The notes: generated from the letters alone by a model not told the origin. Positions 36,801-45,780 are shown, numbered from the stretch's first letter. The stretch: 64,000 nucleotides of DNA from Sphingobium xenophagum NBRC 107872 (GCF_000367345.1 NZ_BARE01000008.1:58432-122431); one strand, 5' to 3'. Numbers and translations are program-made.

Positions 36801-37307
36801 TCAGAAACGGAAGCCGACGCCAACCATCGCGGCGTCACGACCGCCGATATTCTGCTCATATTCGGTGCGCTGATATTCAGCCGAGATATAAGTGTTGGGG
36901 GTCGCGGCAAATTCCAGACCGCCGCCGAAACGGACGCCCTCGAACGCCGCGCCAACGCCCAGCGTTTCGATGCGGGTGGTGGCATAGCCGACCTTGCCGA
37001 ACGCCAGGACGCGCGGGGTGGCCGCGAAGCCGAGGCGCAGCGACGCGGCGAGATCACGGCTGATTTCCACGCCGGAATCGCCGACAGTGGTGTCGCCCAG
37101 GCTGACTTCGACGCCGCCGGTGATGCGCGGTGCGAGCGCCAGGTCATAGCCGGCGGTCACGCCATAGGCAAAGCCGTCCTCGTCACCCGCATTGTCATAG
37201 CCCAGCGTCACGCCCGCGCGCGGCCCGGTGAAGGGCGCAGCATCCTGAGCGAAAGCAGGGGCCGAAACACAGGCAGCAGCGATCGCTGCGAAAATCACAG
37301 TTTTCAT
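36801..37307 (-). CDS. Small outer-membrane beta-barrel protein (OmpW/opacity type)
   Basis: 168 residues. Signal peptide MKTVIFAAIAAACVSAPAFA, then alternating strands GPRAGVTLGYDNAG, FAYGVTAGYDLALA, ITGGVEVSLGDTT, ASLRLGFAATPRVLAFGKVGYA, FGGGLEFAATPNTYISAEYQRTEY, ending in VGVGFRF with terminal Phe, the outer-membrane assembly signal. Eight strands are likely, like OmpA-type or opacity porins. Role may be structural or in small-molecule passage. Stop is close to the terminator at 36747. Preceded by a long gap with a probable promoter. Confidence 0.85.
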   Translation of the reverse strand: MKTVIFAAIAAACVSAPAFAQDAAPFTGPRAGVTLGYDNAGDEDGFAYGVTAGYDLALAPRITGGVEVSLGDTTVGDSGVEISRDLAASLRLGFAATPRVLAFGKVGYATTRIETLGVGAAFEGVRFGGGLEFAATPNTYISAEYQRTEYEQNIGGRDAAMVGVGFRF

Positions 37308-37626
37308 AAAGTCCTCAATATATATTCATGGCCGAATGGCTAATTCATCCGGCGTTCAGGTTCGATGCAAAGAAATAGCGATAAAAATAACATGGTTCCT
37401 CTTGCCCATATATCCACCTTGTCAGTGGCTTATATGGTGGCGATCGGCATCGGCGTCGCGCAGTCGCCATCTAGGTTGGCTCTTTTCGTTTGCAAAGGGG
37501 CAAGGTCTTTATTTCAAATGATTTCAACTGTCTGTTGCAAAAGTGTAACAACATGATGGAATGGCAGGCGGCGCGCCATTGCGAACAGCCGTGGACTGGG
37601 CCGCGCGATCGGTTAGGATAGGGACC
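37308..37626. other. Intergenic gap of 319 bases
   Basis: Lies between divergent starts of the barrel protein (37307) and the cytochrome b gene (37627). AT-richer than its surroundings (for example AGAAATAGCGATAAAAATAA near 37370 and TTGCAAAAGTGTAACAA near 37533), fitting two divergent promoters. Two frames of about 60 codons inside have no coding character. No hairpin or repeat family member seen. Confidence 0.6.
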
Positions 37627-38349
37627 ATGGACAGCCAGACCCCCAAGAAGGCAACCGGCACAGTCAAGCGGCACCGCCTGTCGACGCGGCTGTGGCACTG
37701 GCTGAACGCAGCCCTGCTCTACACGCTGTTCACCAGCGGGCTGGGCATCTTCAACGCCCATCCTCGTCTCTATTGGGGGCAATATGGTGCGAATTTCGAT
37801 GCCGCCTGGCTCGAACTGGATCGCTTCCCCGGATGGCTTACGCTGCCTGCGCTTTATAATCTGGCCATGTCGCGCCACTGGCACCTGACCGCCGCGCCGA
37901 TCTTTGCTTTTGCGCTGCTCTTCTACATGCTCTGGAGCCTCGCCAACCGGCACATCGTGCGCGATCTCGCCTTCCGTCGCGATGATCTCGCCCCGCGTCA
38001 CATCTGGCAGGACATCAAGGACCACGCGCGGCTGCGCTTTCCCACCGGCGACGCGGCATTGCGCTACAATGTGCTGCAAAAGGCCAGCTATATCGGCGTC
38101 ATCTTCATTCTGTTGCCGCTGATCATCCTGACCGGGCTGACCATGGCGCCGGGCATGAATGCGGCGTGGCCATGGCTGGTCGATCTGTTCGGCGGACGGC
38201 AATCGGCGCGCTCGCTCCACTTTATCGCCGCCTTCGCGCTGGTCGCCTTTTTCCTCGTCCATATCCTGATGGTGCTTCTTGCCGGGCCGGTGAACGAGGT
38301 GCGATCGATGATCACGGGCCGCTATCTCGTGCCGGAGGAACGCCCATGA
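37627..38349 (+). CDS. Cytochrome b561-type membrane subunit for a molybdoenzyme
   Basis: 240 residues. Membrane b-type cytochrome: RLSTRLWHWLNAALLYTL (helix 1 with a heme His), SRHWHLTAAPIFAFALLFY (helix 2 with His), ASYIGVIFILLPLIILTG, and RSLHFIAAFALVAFFLVHIL (heme His in helix 4). ATG at 37627. Overlaps the molybdopterin gene (ATGA), so it is the electron-transfer subunit of that enzyme, passing electrons between the quinone pool and the periplasmic catalytic unit. It is a four-helix cytochrome b561 type, not MsrQ-like. Confidence 0.87.
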   Translation: MDSQTPKKATGTVKRHRLSTRLWHWLNAALLYTLFTSGLGIFNAHPRLYWGQYGANFDAAWLELDRFPGWLTLPALYNLAMSRHWHLTAAPIFAFALLFYMLWSLANRHIVRDLAFRRDDLAPRHIWQDIKDHARLRFPTGDAALRYNVLQKASYIGVIFILLPLIILTGLTMAPGMNAAWPWLVDLFGGRQSARSLHFIAAFALVAFFLVHILMVLLAGPVNEVRSMITGRYLVPEERP

Positions 38350-39092
38350 TTCTCACCCGCCGCCATTTGCTGTTGGGCGCCACAGCGACGCTGGCGGGAT
38401 GCGACCGGCTTGGCCGTAACGAGGCCGTGCGGGAGGCCCTTTTCTCGGCCGAAAATTTCCATCGCTGGGCGCAGCGCAGCCTGATGGCGCGCGACGCGCT
38501 GGCGCAGGAATTCCGGCCCGATCAGATCTCGCCTATCTTCCGCGCCAACGGTACGGCCAATCCCAATACGCCCGCCTATAAGGCATTATGGCGCAGCGGC
38601 TTTGCCGATTGGCGGCTGCCTGTGACCGGACTGGTGGCGCGCCCGCTGTCGCTGTCTTTGGCCCAGTTGCAGGCGATGCCTCACCGCACCCAGATCACCC
38701 GCCATGATTGCGTCGAAGGCTGGAGCGCGATCGGCAAATGGCGCGGCGTTCCGCTCAAATCGATATTGGAGGCTGCGGGACTGAGTGACCGCGCGCGTTA
38801 TCTCGTCTTTCGCTGTGCCGACGATATGGGCGGGGGGCGGTCTTATTATGAAAGTATCGATCGGCTCGATGCCTTTCATCCCCAGACGATCCTTGCCTAT
38901 GCGCTTAACGATCGCCCGCTGACGGTCGCCAACGGCGCCCCGCTCCGGCTGCGCGTCGAGCGGCAATTGGGGTATAAGCAGGCCAAATATCTGATGGGGA
39001 TCGAGGCCGTCGCGACCCTGGACGGCATCGGCAAGGGCAAGGGCGGCTTTTGGGAGGATTATGCCGGTTATGATTGGTATGCGGGGATTTGA
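38346..39092 (+). CDS. Molybdopterin-dependent oxidoreductase (sulfite oxidase/MsrP-like fold)
   Basis: 248 residues. N-terminal twin-arginine signal LTRRHLLLGATATL directly followed by AGC, which may also be a lipobox, so the enzyme may be a lipid-anchored Tat substrate. Molybdopterin domain: GLVARPLSLSLAQLQAMP, the Cys ligand to Mo in TRHDCVEGWSAIG near residue 121, GVPLKSIL, and C-terminal KYLMGIEAV. Starts within the cytochrome b stop and is the catalytic half of the pair. Could reduce an oxidised protein or small sulfoxide, or oxidise sulfite; substrate not determinable. Related to YedY/MsrP but partner is not MsrQ. Confidence 0.87.
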   Translation: MILTRRHLLLGATATLAGCDRLGRNEAVREALFSAENFHRWAQRSLMARDALAQEFRPDQISPIFRANGTANPNTPAYKALWRSGFADWRLPVTGLVARPLSLSLAQLQAMPHRTQITRHDCVEGWSAIGKWRGVPLKSILEAAGLSDRARYLVFRCADDMGGGRSYYESIDRLDAFHPQTILAYALNDRPLTVANGAPLRLRVERQLGYKQAKYLMGIEAVATLDGIGKGKGGFWEDYAGYDWYAGI

Positions 39093-39123
39093 TCTGCGTT
39101 CCTGTGAGTGACAAGGTATCGTC

Positions 39124-40365
39124 ATGACACTGTTCGAGCGAATATTGCGACGGTTGGTCACCCGTGGCCAATTGACCATTTTTACCCCAGATGGCGCGCA
39201 TTTCACCGTCGGAAAAGCCGATCCGGCCTTTCCCGATCTGGCGTTGCGGTTGCAGGATAAAAGGGTCGTCTTCGACATTGTGCGCGATCCGCGACTGGGC
39301 ATGGCCGAAGCCTATATCGACGGGCGGGTGACGATCGAGGGTGGCGGCATCATGGAGTTCCTCTCCATGGTCCGCGCCAATAATCCATGGGAAAGCGGCC
39401 GTTCCATCGACGCAAAGAATGTGCTGGCGCGCGGCCTTGGCACCGTCCGGCAAAAATTGTGGCGCGCCAATCACAAGGCGCGGGCAAAGGCCAATGTCGC
39501 CCATCATTATGACCTGTCCGCCGCGCTCTACGCCCTCTTCCTCGACCGCGACCGTCAATATAGCTGCGCCTATTGGCCCGACGCGGACAATGAAGCGGGC
39601 ATCAGCCTGGATCAGGCACAGGAGGACAAGAAGGCCCATATCGCCGCCAAGCTGCTGCTCAAACCGGGGATGCGGGTGCTGGATATCGGCTGTGGCTGGG
39701 GCGGTATGGCGCTCTACCTGCACCGCACCTGCGGCGTCGATGTGACGGGCATCACCCTGTCGGAAGAACAGCTCAAGATCGCACGGCAGCGGGCGGCCGA
39801 CGCGGGGGTTTCAGACCATGTCCGCTTCGAACTGATCGACTATCGCGACATGACCGGCCCGTTCGACCGAATCGTGTCGGTCGGCATGTTCGAACATGTC
39901 GGCACGGCCCATTACCGCACCTTCTTCAACACATGCCATGATCTGCTGACACCGGACGGGGTGATGCTGGTCCACACGATCGGCCGCATGGGCGGGCCGG
40001 GCACCACCGACGCCTTCACCCAGAAATATATCTTCCCCGGCGGCTACATCCCGGCCCTGTCGGAAATGGTGGCCGGCAGCGAGGGTACGCGGCTGATGGT
40101 TACGGATGTGGAGGTGCTGCGCATCCATTATGGCCTGACCATCCGCCAATGGTACAAGCGAGCGATGGCCCGCCGGGCGGATATCATCGCGCTGTACGAC
40201 GAACGGTTTTTTCGCCTCTGGACCTTCTATCTGGCGGGCGCGGCGACGGTGTTCGAACATGGCGGCATGGTCAATTACCAGGTTCAATATGCCCGCAACC
40301 GGCGCACTCTGCCGATCACCCGCGATTATATGCAGGAAACGGAAGCCGCGCTTCAGGGCCGCTGA
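39124..40365 (+). CDS. cfa: Cyclopropane-fatty-acyl-phospholipid synthase
   Basis: Adds a methylene from SAM across double bonds of membrane-lipid acyl chains. 413 residues. SAM site VLDIGCGWGGMALYLHR near residue 185, then GITLSEEQLKIARQRA, DYRDMTGPFDRIVSVGMFEHVG with the conserved acid, FFNTCHDLLTPDGVMLVHTIGR, and FPGGYIPALSEM. N-terminal lipid-binding part with MAEAYIDGRV. Final segment YARNRRTLPITRDYM. Starts 31 bases after the molybdoenzyme stop. Likely monocistronic or end of that operon. Protects membranes in stationary phase. Confidence 0.94.
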   Translation: MTLFERILRRLVTRGQLTIFTPDGAHFTVGKADPAFPDLALRLQDKRVVFDIVRDPRLGMAEAYIDGRVTIEGGGIMEFLSMVRANNPWESGRSIDAKNVLARGLGTVRQKLWRANHKARAKANVAHHYDLSAALYALFLDRDRQYSCAYWPDADNEAGISLDQAQEDKKAHIAAKLLLKPGMRVLDIGCGWGGMALYLHRTCGVDVTGITLSEEQLKIARQRAADAGVSDHVRFELIDYRDMTGPFDRIVSVGMFEHVGTAHYRTFFNTCHDLLTPDGVMLVHTIGRMGGPGTTDAFTQKYIFPGGYIPALSEMVAGSEGTRLMVTDVEVLRIHYGLTIRQWYKRAMARRADIIALYDERFFRLWTFYLAGAATVFEHGGMVNYQVQYARNRRTLPITRDYMQETEAALQGR

Positions 40366-40369
40366 CTGG

Positions 40370-40408
40370 CTGAACCGCCGCTAAATGGCGCGTTCGCGGA
40401 CGGTTCAG
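40370..40408. terminator. Hairpin after cfa
   Basis: CTGAACCG at 40370-40377 and CGGTTCAG at 40401-40408 are perfect complements with a 23-base loop that itself pairs partly (GCC..GGC). Immediately after the cfa stop; no U-tract, so termination is only likely. Confidence 0.45.
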
Positions 40409-40475
40409 TCGGCTTGAGCCATTGTCCCCTCATGGTCCTGCCTCTGGAGCGGCGGGGCAGTGAGGAGAGCAGGAT

Positions 40476-40766
40476 ATGAACATCATCTGGAAAGGTGCCG
40501 CGGCGCTTGGCCTGACCGTGGCGGGGCTGAGCATGGCAGTCCCGGCGCAGGCACAATATCATGGCGGCTATCGTGACGGCTGGCGCGGCGACCGTGGGCA
40601 CCACTGGAACAATGGCCGGTGGGACAATCGCCGCCACTGGCGCGGCCATCGGCGCGACTGGCGCGACAATCGCCGCTATTATCGTGGCTATCGCCAGCGC
40701 TGCTGGACCGAATGGCGCTACGACTATTATCGCCGCCGCGACGTGCGCGTGCGCATCTGCCGCTAA
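40476..40766 (+). CDS. Small secreted His/Arg/Trp/Tyr-rich protein
   Basis: 96 residues. Signal peptide MNIIWKGAAALGLTVAGLSMAVPAQA, mature part QYHGGYRDGWRGDRGHHWNN and many RRH, WRG, YYR repeats, with a Cys in QRCWTEWRY and RICR at the end. Such short Arg/Tyr/Trp-rich periplasmic proteins are common in sphingomonads (often annotated as hypothetical or RcnB-like). The ATG at 40476 follows GAGGAGAGCAGG. Could bind RNA, polyanions or metal, but this is not known. Confidence 0.7.
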   Translation: MNIIWKGAAALGLTVAGLSMAVPAQAQYHGGYRDGWRGDRGHHWNNGRWDNRRHWRGHRRDWRDNRRYYRGYRQRCWTEWRYDYYRRRDVRVRICR

Positions 40767-40860
40767 TGGCATGACCAGCCAGCAACCCGTCGCCAACCGG
40801 AGGCGGGTTGCAGCATCGCGGGCAAACGGCTAGGCGCGGGCGCAACATTGCAGGAAGCAT

Positions 40861-41142
40861 ATGACCATGAGCGATACGCCCCCCGATCATCTTTCCACCA
40901 ACCCGCGCAGCCCGCATTTTGACATGGACGTCCTTCAGCGCGGGATCGGCATTCGCTTCAAGGGACGCGAACGCAATGATGTCGAGGAATATTCGATTTC
41001 CGAAGGCTGGATTCGCGTCGCCGCCGGCAAGACTCGCGACCGCCACGGCAATCCGCTGACGATCAAGCTGAGCGGCCCGGTCGAAGCCTGGTTCCAGAAC
41101 CCAGCGGAACCGTCCGAAGAGAAATCCGCCGACGCCGAGTGA
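40861..41142 (+). CDS. DUF3297 family protein
   Basis: 93 residues (ATG 40861; ATG 40867 also possible). MSDTPPDHLSTNPRSPHFD then DMDVLQRGIGIRFKGRERNDVEEYSISEGWIRV, a small beta-rich domain of unknown function known across alpha- and gammaproteobacteria. KTRDRHGNPLTIKLSGPVEAW follows. Cytoplasmic. Acidic tail EEKSADAE. Confidence 0.85.
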   Translation: MTMSDTPPDHLSTNPRSPHFDMDVLQRGIGIRFKGRERNDVEEYSISEGWIRVAAGKTRDRHGNPLTIKLSGPVEAWFQNPAEPSEEKSADAE

Positions 41143-41166
41143 CCGGCATCGGCGCATTAGCGTCGG

Positions 41167-41919
41167 TCAGTTCAGCCTCGTTTCCCGCTTCACATCGGCG
41201 ATGATCGCGCTCAGCGTCCGTTGCGATGGGGTGCTGTCGGCATATTCGACGATGAAGGGGTCGGTCTCCAATTTCGGCGCGGCCTTGCGCGCCGTCGCCT
41301 TGGCCTGTGCCATTTTCGGCGCCGCTGGCTGACCGCGCGTATAAGTTGGCGTACTGCGCGACGGCGTCACTCCGGCAGGCAGGCGTACATCGTCCCACTG
41401 GTCGCGATCGACACGGGCAAAGCGGATGCTGCTGCCCAACGCCGGGTCGGGCGTAAATTCGTGCAGCTTCGCCTTGGCCGGGTAGATGAAGCCGAATGTC
41501 GGATTGGTGCGCGCACCCATCTGCGCGGTCGGGCTATGCCACACCCGCACCTGGCTCCAGTCGCCCGCATCCGACACGTCGATCGCCAGCACATCCTCCT
41601 CAATCGCGCCCGGCGCTGACCAGTTGGCATGGCGGATCAGCACGCGCCGGTCGTCCAGCACGCGGCTGACCACGGCGACATGCCCCAATGTCATCGGCCC
41701 GACTGGCCGAAAGGCCAGCACAGCACCCTTTTTCGGCTCATGCCCGCGCTGATACTGCGCCGCTGCCTGGTCCCACCAGGTCAGCGCGTCGCCGCGAATT
41801 TCCACCCCTGACACAATGCGCGCGTAAGGCACGCATTGCAATGCGCTCGCACCCAACAGGGGCGCCGCGCTCAGACCAGACAGCAGGCACATTGCCGCCC
41901 AGCGTAACTGTCGAACCAT
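41167..41919 (-). CDS. CHAP-domain peptidoglycan amidase-like protein
   Basis: 250 residues. Signal or membrane start MVRQLRWAAMCLLSGLSAAPLLGASA, then the CHAP domain: catalytic Cys in LQCVPYARIVSG, GDALTWWDQAAAQYQRGHEPKKGAVLAF, His in LGHVAVVSRV, and HANW. This domain cleaves peptidoglycan amide bonds. The C-terminal 100 residues are basic and Ala/Pro-rich and not recognised. Paralogous to the next gene downstream in numbering (41997-42539). Signal peptide places it in the periplasm. Confidence 0.87.
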   Translation of the reverse strand: MVRQLRWAAMCLLSGLSAAPLLGASALQCVPYARIVSGVEIRGDALTWWDQAAAQYQRGHEPKKGAVLAFRPVGPMTLGHVAVVSRVLDDRRVLIRHANWSAPGAIEEDVLAIDVSDAGDWSQVRVWHSPTAQMGARTNPTFGFIYPAKAKLHEFTPDPALGSSIRFARVDRDQWDDVRLPAGVTPSRSTPTYTRGQPAAPKMAQAKATARKAAPKLETDPFIVEYADSTPSQRTLSAIIADVKRETRLN

Positions 41920-41996
41920 ATGCGATTCCGAAACCTAAAGAATCGCCCCACCGGGATCGATCCTAGATCGGACCCTTTATGAAGAGGTTAAGCCGT

Positions 41997-42539
41997 TCAG
42001 AAAGCCGAACGGGCAGCGCCGGTGACACTCGTATCGGTGACGGCGTCAGCCATGGCGACCTGCACCGGCTGTTCGATGTCCTTGGGCTGGTCGGCATAGA
42101 TGAAGCCGTTTGCCGGATTGGAGCGCAGCCCCAGATTGCCGATCGGGCCATACCATACGCGGACATCCGACCAGTCATTGTTGGCGGACACGTCCACGGC
42201 GCGGACATCGCGTTCGATACCGCCGCGATAGGACCAGTTGGCATGGGTCAGCAGCACTTCGCGCGGGCTGACCACCTTGCTCACCATCGCGACATGACCG
42301 ACCGGCATGGCGCGGCTGGAGGCGAAGGACAGGACAGCGCCGACACGCGGTTCATGACCGCGATCATAACGGCCCCGCGCCTGGTCCCACCAGGTATTTG
42401 CATTGCCGTGGAGCTGGATGCCCGACACCTGACGAGCAAACGGAACGCATTGCAGAACACCAGCGGTCGCAGGCGTAACGATCAGGAAAGAGAGCGCAAG
42501 CATAGCAGCGGCGATAAGCCGTTGAAAACTAACGATCAT
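41997..42539 (-). CDS. CHAP-domain protein, shorter paralogue
   Basis: 180 residues. Signal MIVSFQRLIAAAMLALSFLI..ATA, then Cys in VLQCVPFARQVSG, GNANTWWDQARGRYDRGHEP, His in VGHVAMVSKVVS, and HANWSYRGGIE. About half of the residues match the neighbour at 41167-41919 by eye, including LQCVP-ARxVSG and WWDQA-xxYxRGHEP, so the two arose by tandem duplication. It lacks that protein's basic tail. Periplasmic peptidoglycan hydrolase by family. Confidence 0.85.
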   Translation of the reverse strand: MIVSFQRLIAAAMLALSFLIVTPATAGVLQCVPFARQVSGIQLHGNANTWWDQARGRYDRGHEPRVGAVLSFASSRAMPVGHVAMVSKVVSPREVLLTHANWSYRGGIERDVRAVDVSANNDWSDVRVWYGPIGNLGLRSNPANGFIYADQPKDIEQPVQVAMADAVTDTSVTGAARSAF

Positions 42540-42648
42540 GCGAATGCGACCCCGACTTTTGATTCAGGCTTTTGCCCCGTTGAGATGCTTTAGGGCAGAG
42601 CCAGGGCGCGTTGAAAAGTGCCGGGCGACGAGTCGTTGCGGTGGCGGG

Positions 42649-43722
42649 TTATATTGCGGAACGAAAAACATGACCCGCCGTTACTGTCAGCCGGGTTGCA
42701 GATGATAATTCGTTGAAAAGGCTAGATTCCGTGCCTGTCATCCATACCTGCCCGCCCGTATGTTCCAATCGGTCGAACAAGGCGGCCCGTCGCGACGGGT
42801 CGAGATGCGCGGCCACTTCATCGAGCAACAGCACGGGCGGTTGGCCGCGATGCGCGGCGACCAGCGTGGCATGAGCCAGCAGGATCGACAGCAGCAAAGC
42901 CTTTTGCTCACCGGTCGAACACAGGGCGGCTGGCTGGCCCTTGGCGATGTGGAGCACTGACAGGTCGTGCCGGTGTGGCCCGGACAAGGTGCGACCCGCC
43001 GCCGCATCGCGCCGCCTTTCCCGCGCCAGCCGTTCGGCCAGGGGCAGGTCGCTGCCATCCTCCTCGCTTTCTATCGCGATCATCGGACGGGCAAAGGGTG
43101 CGTCGGGCTGCCCCGCCAGGGCCAGGTTCAGCCGCGCGACCAGATCGCTGCGCGCTGCCGCCAGCGCCGCGCCATGCTCGCCCATCTGTGCCTCCAGTGC
43201 GCTCAGCCAGGCCGGATCGGCCCGGCGCTGGTCGGCGAGCAGTCGGTTGCGCGCCCGCATCGCTGCATCATAACGCGCGCTGTGGGTGGCATGGGCTGGA
43301 TGCAGCGCCAGCGTCAATCGGTCCAGAAAACGCCGCCGCCCGCCGGGACTGTCCAGAAACAGCCGGTCCATCGCCGGGGTCAGCCATACGATCGACAGAT
43401 GGTCGGCCAGTGCATTGGCCGATGATGCTACCCCGCCAATCCGCACCTGCCGCCGGTCGGGCGTCGCAGCGACCACGCCGGTGCCCAGCACGACCCCATC
43501 CACCTCTGCCGCGATGCCAAATCCGCCCGGCCCGTCCTGCCGCGCCATGGCCCGCAACGCCGCGCCGCGCAGCCCGCGTCCGGGCGCCAGCATCGACACC
43601 GCCTCCAATATATTGGTCTTGCCCGCGCCATTGTCGCCGGTCAGCAGGATGAAGCCATGATCGGGCACGATCAGCGCGTCCGCATGATTGCGGAAATCGC
43701 TCAGGGTCAGGCGGCCGATCAT
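42649..43722 (-). CDS. recF: DNA replication and repair protein RecF
   Basis: SMC-like ATPase of the RecFOR pathway for loading RecA at gaps. 357 residues. Walker [20 protein letters not shown] near residue 30, signature region with [11 protein letters not shown], and Walker [17 protein letters not shown] near residue 300. Starts at ATG 43722. No dnaN next to it (8 kb away) and no gyrB. Followed downstream by the CHAP genes on the same strand, with a 109-base gap. Confidence 0.95.
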   Translation of the reverse strand: MIGRLTLSDFRNHADALIVPDHGFILLTGDNGAGKTNILEAVSMLAPGRGLRGAALRAMARQDGPGGFGIAAEVDGVVLGTGVVAATPDRRQVRIGGVASSANALADHLSIVWLTPAMDRLFLDSPGGRRRFLDRLTLALHPAHATHSARYDAAMRARNRLLADQRRADPAWLSALEAQMGEHGAALAAARSDLVARLNLALAGQPDAPFARPMIAIESEEDGSDLPLAERLARERRRDAAAGRTLSGPHRHDLSVLHIAKGQPAALCSTGEQKALLLSILLAHATLVAAHRGQPPVLLLDEVAAHLDPSRRAALFDRLEHTGGQVWMTGTESSLFNELSSATRLTVTAGHVFRSAI

Positions 43723-43761
43723 CGTCCGGCTGTAGCCCGGTCCATCGCCATGGGAAAGCGT

Positions 43762-44238
43762 TTAGCAGCGCTTGCGCGTCACCGCCGCTCCGTCATTGAC
43801 GATCGTCAGCGTCGCACCGTCCGCCGCCGGTTGCAGCGTCAACGTGCGGGTCCAGCTTTGACCTTCGCCAGTGAATGCCGCCTTGACCGCGACTTCGCCT
43901 TTCGCGCCGGGCGTTACCGCTTCGACCGTGCCGACGCTTTCATGAAAAACCAGCTGGTCGGGCAGGATGTTCAGTTCCAGATCGGCCGCCCTGTCCCCGC
44001 ACTGATTGCTCACCCCGGTCCAGCGACCCTGTAGATCGATCGGAATCTTCCCCGATGTCGCCTGGTCGGGCGATGGTGTTGGCGCCGTGACGTTGGCTGG
44101 CGGCGGCGCTTCCGGCGCAGGCTCGATCGGAGCATTGATATTGGCCACGACGCCGGGTTGCGATGTCTGCTTGTCGGCAGGCTTGTCGCAGGCAGCAAGG
44201 GCGATCACCGGCAGCAGGGCAAGGGCAGGGCGCATCAT
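43762..44238 (-). CDS. Hypothetical lipoprotein
   Basis: 158 residues. MMRPALALLPVIALAACDKPAD has a lipobox LAAC, so acylated at Cys17. A Pro/Ala-rich linker PAPEAPPPANVTAPTPSPD follows and then a beta-rich domain GKIPIDLQGRWTGVSNQC..TRTLTL with a second Cys pair at NQC and RKRC. Pattern looks like a small lipocalin-like or META-type fold, but not one I can name. Starts upstream of recF on the same strand, 39 bases apart; may be co-transcribed. Confidence 0.72.
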   Translation of the reverse strand: MMRPALALLPVIALAACDKPADKQTSQPGVVANINAPIEPAPEAPPPANVTAPTPSPDQATSGKIPIDLQGRWTGVSNQCGDRAADLELNILPDQLVFHESVGTVEAVTPGAKGEVAVKAAFTGEGQSWTRTLTLQPAADGATLTIVNDGAAVTRKRC

Positions 44239-44340
44239 GCAAGAACCGGCGAAACGCCCGGCGGTTCCTGTCTCCTGCCGTGACGGACCTTTGCGGCCAT
44301 GCTATCCTCCGGCCCGATCATGAAGGAAGGAAAGCATGGC

Positions 44341-44730
44341 ATGCCGGTGCTGGGAATGGGCGGACTATTTTTTCGCGCGCATGATCCGGATGCGCTCAAC
44401 GCCTGGTATCGCACGCATCTGGGCGTGGGTGCGGGCTGCGTGTCCGATCCCGACGCCCAGCCTGACGAATGGACCTGGCGAACATTGGGCGGACCGATGG
44501 TGTTTGCCGCGTTCAAGGCCGACAGCGATTATTTTGCCGCGGACAAGGCGTTCATGATCAATCTGCGCGTGTCCGATCTCGATTCCCTTCTGACCGGCTT
44601 GCGGGATGCGGGTATTGCCGTCATCACCAATGCGGAATGGGATCATCCCGATGTCGGGCGTTTTGCCCGCATTCATGATCCCGAAGGCAATGCCATCGAA
44701 TTGTGGGAGCCGCCCGCGCCCGCCGCCTGA
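44341..44730 (+). CDS. VOC-superfamily protein (glyoxalase/bleomycin-resistance fold)
   Basis: 129 residues. Paired beta-alpha-beta modules: [26 protein letters not shown] at the start, then [22 protein letters not shown] and [14 protein letters not shown] at the end, the E of IELWEP being the usual metal ligand of this fold. ATG at 44341 follows AAGGAAAG; longer start at 44299 is less likely. Substrate unknown. The downstream peroxiredoxin gene begins 20 bases past its stop. Confidence 0.82.
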   Translation: MPVLGMGGLFFRAHDPDALNAWYRTHLGVGAGCVSDPDAQPDEWTWRTLGGPMVFAAFKADSDYFAADKAFMINLRVSDLDSLLTGLRDAGIAVITNAEWDHPDVGRFARIHDPEGNAIELWEPPAPAA

Positions 44731-44753
44731 CCGTCCGTTTAAGGAGCCTGATG

Positions 44754-45287
44754 ATGAAGCGTCTAACCTTGTTGCTTGCCGCCGCCGCGACCCTGCTGGG
44801 ATCGAGCGGGGCCATGGCTGCCCTTGCCGTCGGGGCCAAGGCACCCGATTTCACCACGCGCGGTGCGCAGGCGGGCAAGACTTTTACCCTGACCCTGTCG
44901 CATCAGTTGAAGCGCGGCCCTGTCGTCCTCTATTTCTTCCCAAAGGCGTTCACGCCGGGCTGTTCGGCCGAAGCGCGCGAATTTGCCGAGAATATCGACA
45001 AGTTCAAGGCAGCCGGCGCGACCGTCATCGGCATGTCGGCAGACCCCGTTGATGATCTGGTGGCGTTTTCGACCAAGGAATGCGCGGGCAAGTTCGCCGT
45101 TGCTTCGGCCGGGCCGGGGATCGTGTCGGGCTATGACGTCGCGCTCAAGATGCGGCCGGGCATGACCGACCGTACCTCCTATGTCATCGCCCCGTCTGGC
45201 CGGATCGCTTTCGTCCATTCGGAAATGAACTATGCCGAACATGTCAAATCCACGCTGGCGGCGGTGCAGGCGATGAAGCAGAAATAG
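44754..45287 (+). CDS. Secreted AhpC/TSA-family peroxiredoxin
   Basis: 177 residues. Signal peptide [23 protein letters not shown], then a thioredoxin-fold peroxidase: [34 protein letters not shown] with the peroxidatic Cys near residue 73, and a resolving-Cys candidate in KECAGKFA. Reduces peroxides in the periplasm. ATG 44754 is seven bases after AAGGAG; the ATG three bases earlier is too near. Likely in an operon with the VOC gene. Confidence 0.88.
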   Translation: MKRLTLLLAAAATLLGSSGAMAALAVGAKAPDFTTRGAQAGKTFTLTLSHQLKRGPVVLYFFPKAFTPGCSAEAREFAENIDKFKAAGATVIGMSADPVDDLVAFSTKECAGKFAVASAGPGIVSGYDVALKMRPGMTDRTSYVIAPSGRIAFVHSEMNYAEHVKSTLAAVQAMKQK

Positions 45288-45301
45288 GCGGACCCTGCTG
45301 A

Positions 45302-45385
45302 CACCCGTTCGCGCGCGCCTGCCAAAAGACAGTCCTTTCCTTCGCGAAGGGGATAAGGCGTCGACCAGCGCAGGGCGAACGGGTG
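45302..45385. repeat. Inverted repeat, CACCCGTTCGC..GCGAACGGGTG
   Basis: Arms at 45302-45312 and 45375-45385 are perfect complements (11 bases). Between them TTCCTTCGCGAAGGGG forms an inner hairpin. The GTTCGC/GCGAAC core resembles the CCGTTCG family at 61989. Lies between convergent peroxiredoxin and gamma-glutamylcyclotransferase-like genes. Confidence 0.65.
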
Positions 45386-45390
45386 CCGGA

Positions 45391-45780
45391 CTATCCGGCC
45401 AGAAAATCCCCACTCGCAATCCGCTCCAGCCCGGTCACGTCGCGCGTGTAAATATAGGTCCAGGCCTCGATAGGGCCATCGGGGGTCTGCACCGTCACCT
45501 TCTCCCGCCGATATTCATGCGGTTCGGGGAAATGCACGGTACATTGCTCATATTCGTCCAGTCGGGCGAGTAGCGCTGCCGTGTCGGGCAGGGCGAACAG
45601 ATGACCTATCACCTCGCCTGCATCATCGGGGACGAATCCGGGATAGGTTTCCACCCGATATAGCGAGCCGCGCGCCGTGGCCAAACCGACGGCGGGGGCC
45701 ATGCTGCGCAGCCAACGCGCCATCGGCCCGTCGAAGCCGGGGCGCAACGTGCCATAGACGAAAAGCAAGGGGCTGCTCAT
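45391..45780 (-). CDS. Gamma-glutamylcyclotransferase family protein (GGCT-like)
   Basis: 129 residues. MSSPLLFVYGTLRPGFDG holds the YGTLxxG substrate loop typical of GGCT-like folds; the catalytic Glu is expected in LLARLDEYEQCTVHFPE near residue 75-80, and YTRDVTG. ATG at 45780; the longer frame to 45825 has no RBS. Members cut gamma-glutamyl amines or related compounds. Convergent with the peroxiredoxin. Substrate not assigned. Confidence 0.83.
   Translation of the reverse strand: MSSPLLFVYGTLRPGFDGPMARWLRSMAPAVGLATARGSLYRVETYPGFVPDDAGEVIGHLFALPDTAALLARLDEYEQCTVHFPEPHEYRREKVTVQTPDGPIEAWTYIYTRDVTGLERIASGDFLAG

Noticed and set aside
37365..37556. 63-codon plus-strand frame in the gap before the cytochrome b gene
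   Set aside because: No ribosome site; composition is unlike the neighbouring genes and an overlapping frame of similar length is equally open.
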